The position numbers and the translations under genes are program-made. From Kiritimatiellia bacterium (GTDB taxonomy: Bacteria > Verrucomicrobiota > Kiritimatiellia > RFP12 > UBA3636): a stretch of DNA of 6,155 nt. Within the stretch, counting starts at the first letter, position 1. Each line of letters opens with the position of its first letter. The notes beneath the pieces were generated by a model. That model was not told the origin of the DNA, did not search any database, and saw nothing but the letters and a program-made list of their open reading frames with translations. Shown here one piece after another: positions 6,036-6,155 of the stretch. The stretch spans positions 1 to 6,155 of the forward strand of contig JAEDLN010000144.1 in assembly GCA_016295275.1 (NCBI GenBank). Direction: 5' to 3'.

Positions 6036-6155
6036 TGTAGCCTGGCTGACGGGGTACGAGTGGGGGAGGGCGATGGGGCGGACATCGACCGGGGTGCCCC
6101 CGAACCCCGCGAGTAGCACGGCGGGGAGCCCGGCGGGTGGGGAGACACCGCGGGC
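6036..6155. other. GC-rich right-hand tail of unknown nature with four tandem hairpins; no recognised gene
   Basis: From about 6051 the composition jumps: 82 of the last 105 bases are G or C (about 78%), against roughly 55-60% in the genes and less in the promoter interval beside it. Four adjacent inverted repeats nearly tile 6071-6155: CGATG/CATCG (6071-6075, 6083-6087), CGGGG/CCCCG (6090-6094, 6098-6102), CCCCGC/GCGGGG (6105-6110, 6121-6126), and a ten-pair bulged stem joining 6128-6139 to 6146-6155. Two reading frames also run through without stops: minus 5985-6155 (56 residues, including GLPAVLLAGFGGTPVDVRP) and plus from an ATG at 6013 (47 complete codons to the edge). Open frames are expected at this base composition, so neither is called as a gene. 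The minus frame, with strongly G/C-ending codons, looks somewhat more protein-like and would be the C-terminal end of an upstream gene. Its stop at 5985-5987 lies downstream of the promoter. An assembly or cloning junction is also possible. Confidence 0.4.

Noticed and set aside
6024..6050. Pho box upstream of the phosphate transporter
   Set aside because: Only one TGTCA half-site is visible (6030-6034), with no second repeat at the expected spacing, and it is part of the -35 element.
6013..6155. Possible divergent plus-strand gene beginning MKSPSFVNVAW
   Set aside because: No ribosome-binding site, its ATG lies inside the palindrome over the opposing promoter's -10, and openness is expected at 78% G+C. 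Kept only as a note within the tail feature.
5985..6155. C-terminal end of an upstream minus-strand gene (56 residues)
   Set aside because: The stretch is plausible in its hydrophobic middle but too short to recognise; the promoter would lie inside it and the composition changes part-way through.

Overview
The window is a compact bacterial stretch in which all convincing genes lie on the minus strand. Read in transcription order (right to left) they are a Na+/phosphate cotransporter with a C-terminal PhoU-like domain (4198-5958), a ClpC-type AAA+ unfoldase (1352-4147), a prepilin peptidase/N-methyltransferase (329-1339), and the first 100 codons of a membrane-anchored protein cut off by the left edge (1-301). 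The gaps are 50, 12 and 27 bases, which suggests one transcription unit. A good sigma70-type promoter (TTGACA, 17-base spacer, GAAAAT) lies just upstream of the transporter at 6007-6035, and its -10 is overlapped by a perfect 12-base palindrome.

Organism: G+C is roughly 55-60% in the lines I sampled. The genes point to a diderm bacterium with type IV pili or a type II secretion/pseudopilin system (prepilin peptidase) and a ClpC/ClpP protease. ClpC with an acidic linker, PilD, and a following protein that resembles the start of AsmA/TamB-like envelope proteins would fit the PVC group (Lentisphaerota/Verrucomicrobiota-like). This placement is an impression from protein style, not a demonstrated match.

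Layout: 1-301 partial membrane-anchored protein; 329-1339 prepilin peptidase, whose ribosome-binding site overlaps the clpC stop codon; 1352-4147 clpC, with an unusually long linker after the N-domain and a basic proline-rich tail; 4148-4197 gap with a small nested hairpin and a pyrimidine-rich leader lacking a Shine-Dalgarno; 4198-5958 transporter; 5959-6035 leader and promoter, relatively AT-rich; 6036-6155 a stretch whose last 105 bases are about 78% G+C and fold on paper into four back-to-back hairpins. I cannot assign that tail a function; it may be a structured RNA, the end of a foreign or GC-rich gene, or a contig-end artefact.

The products share a cell-envelope and proteostasis theme (phosphate handling, ATP-dependent proteolysis, pilin processing, probable envelope protein), but nothing in the sequence shows a joint pathway. 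No tRNA, rRNA, CRISPR array, insertion sequence or attachment site was seen. I did not find a convincing new system; the best leads are the right-hand tail, the operator-like palindrome and the unusual ClpC architecture.
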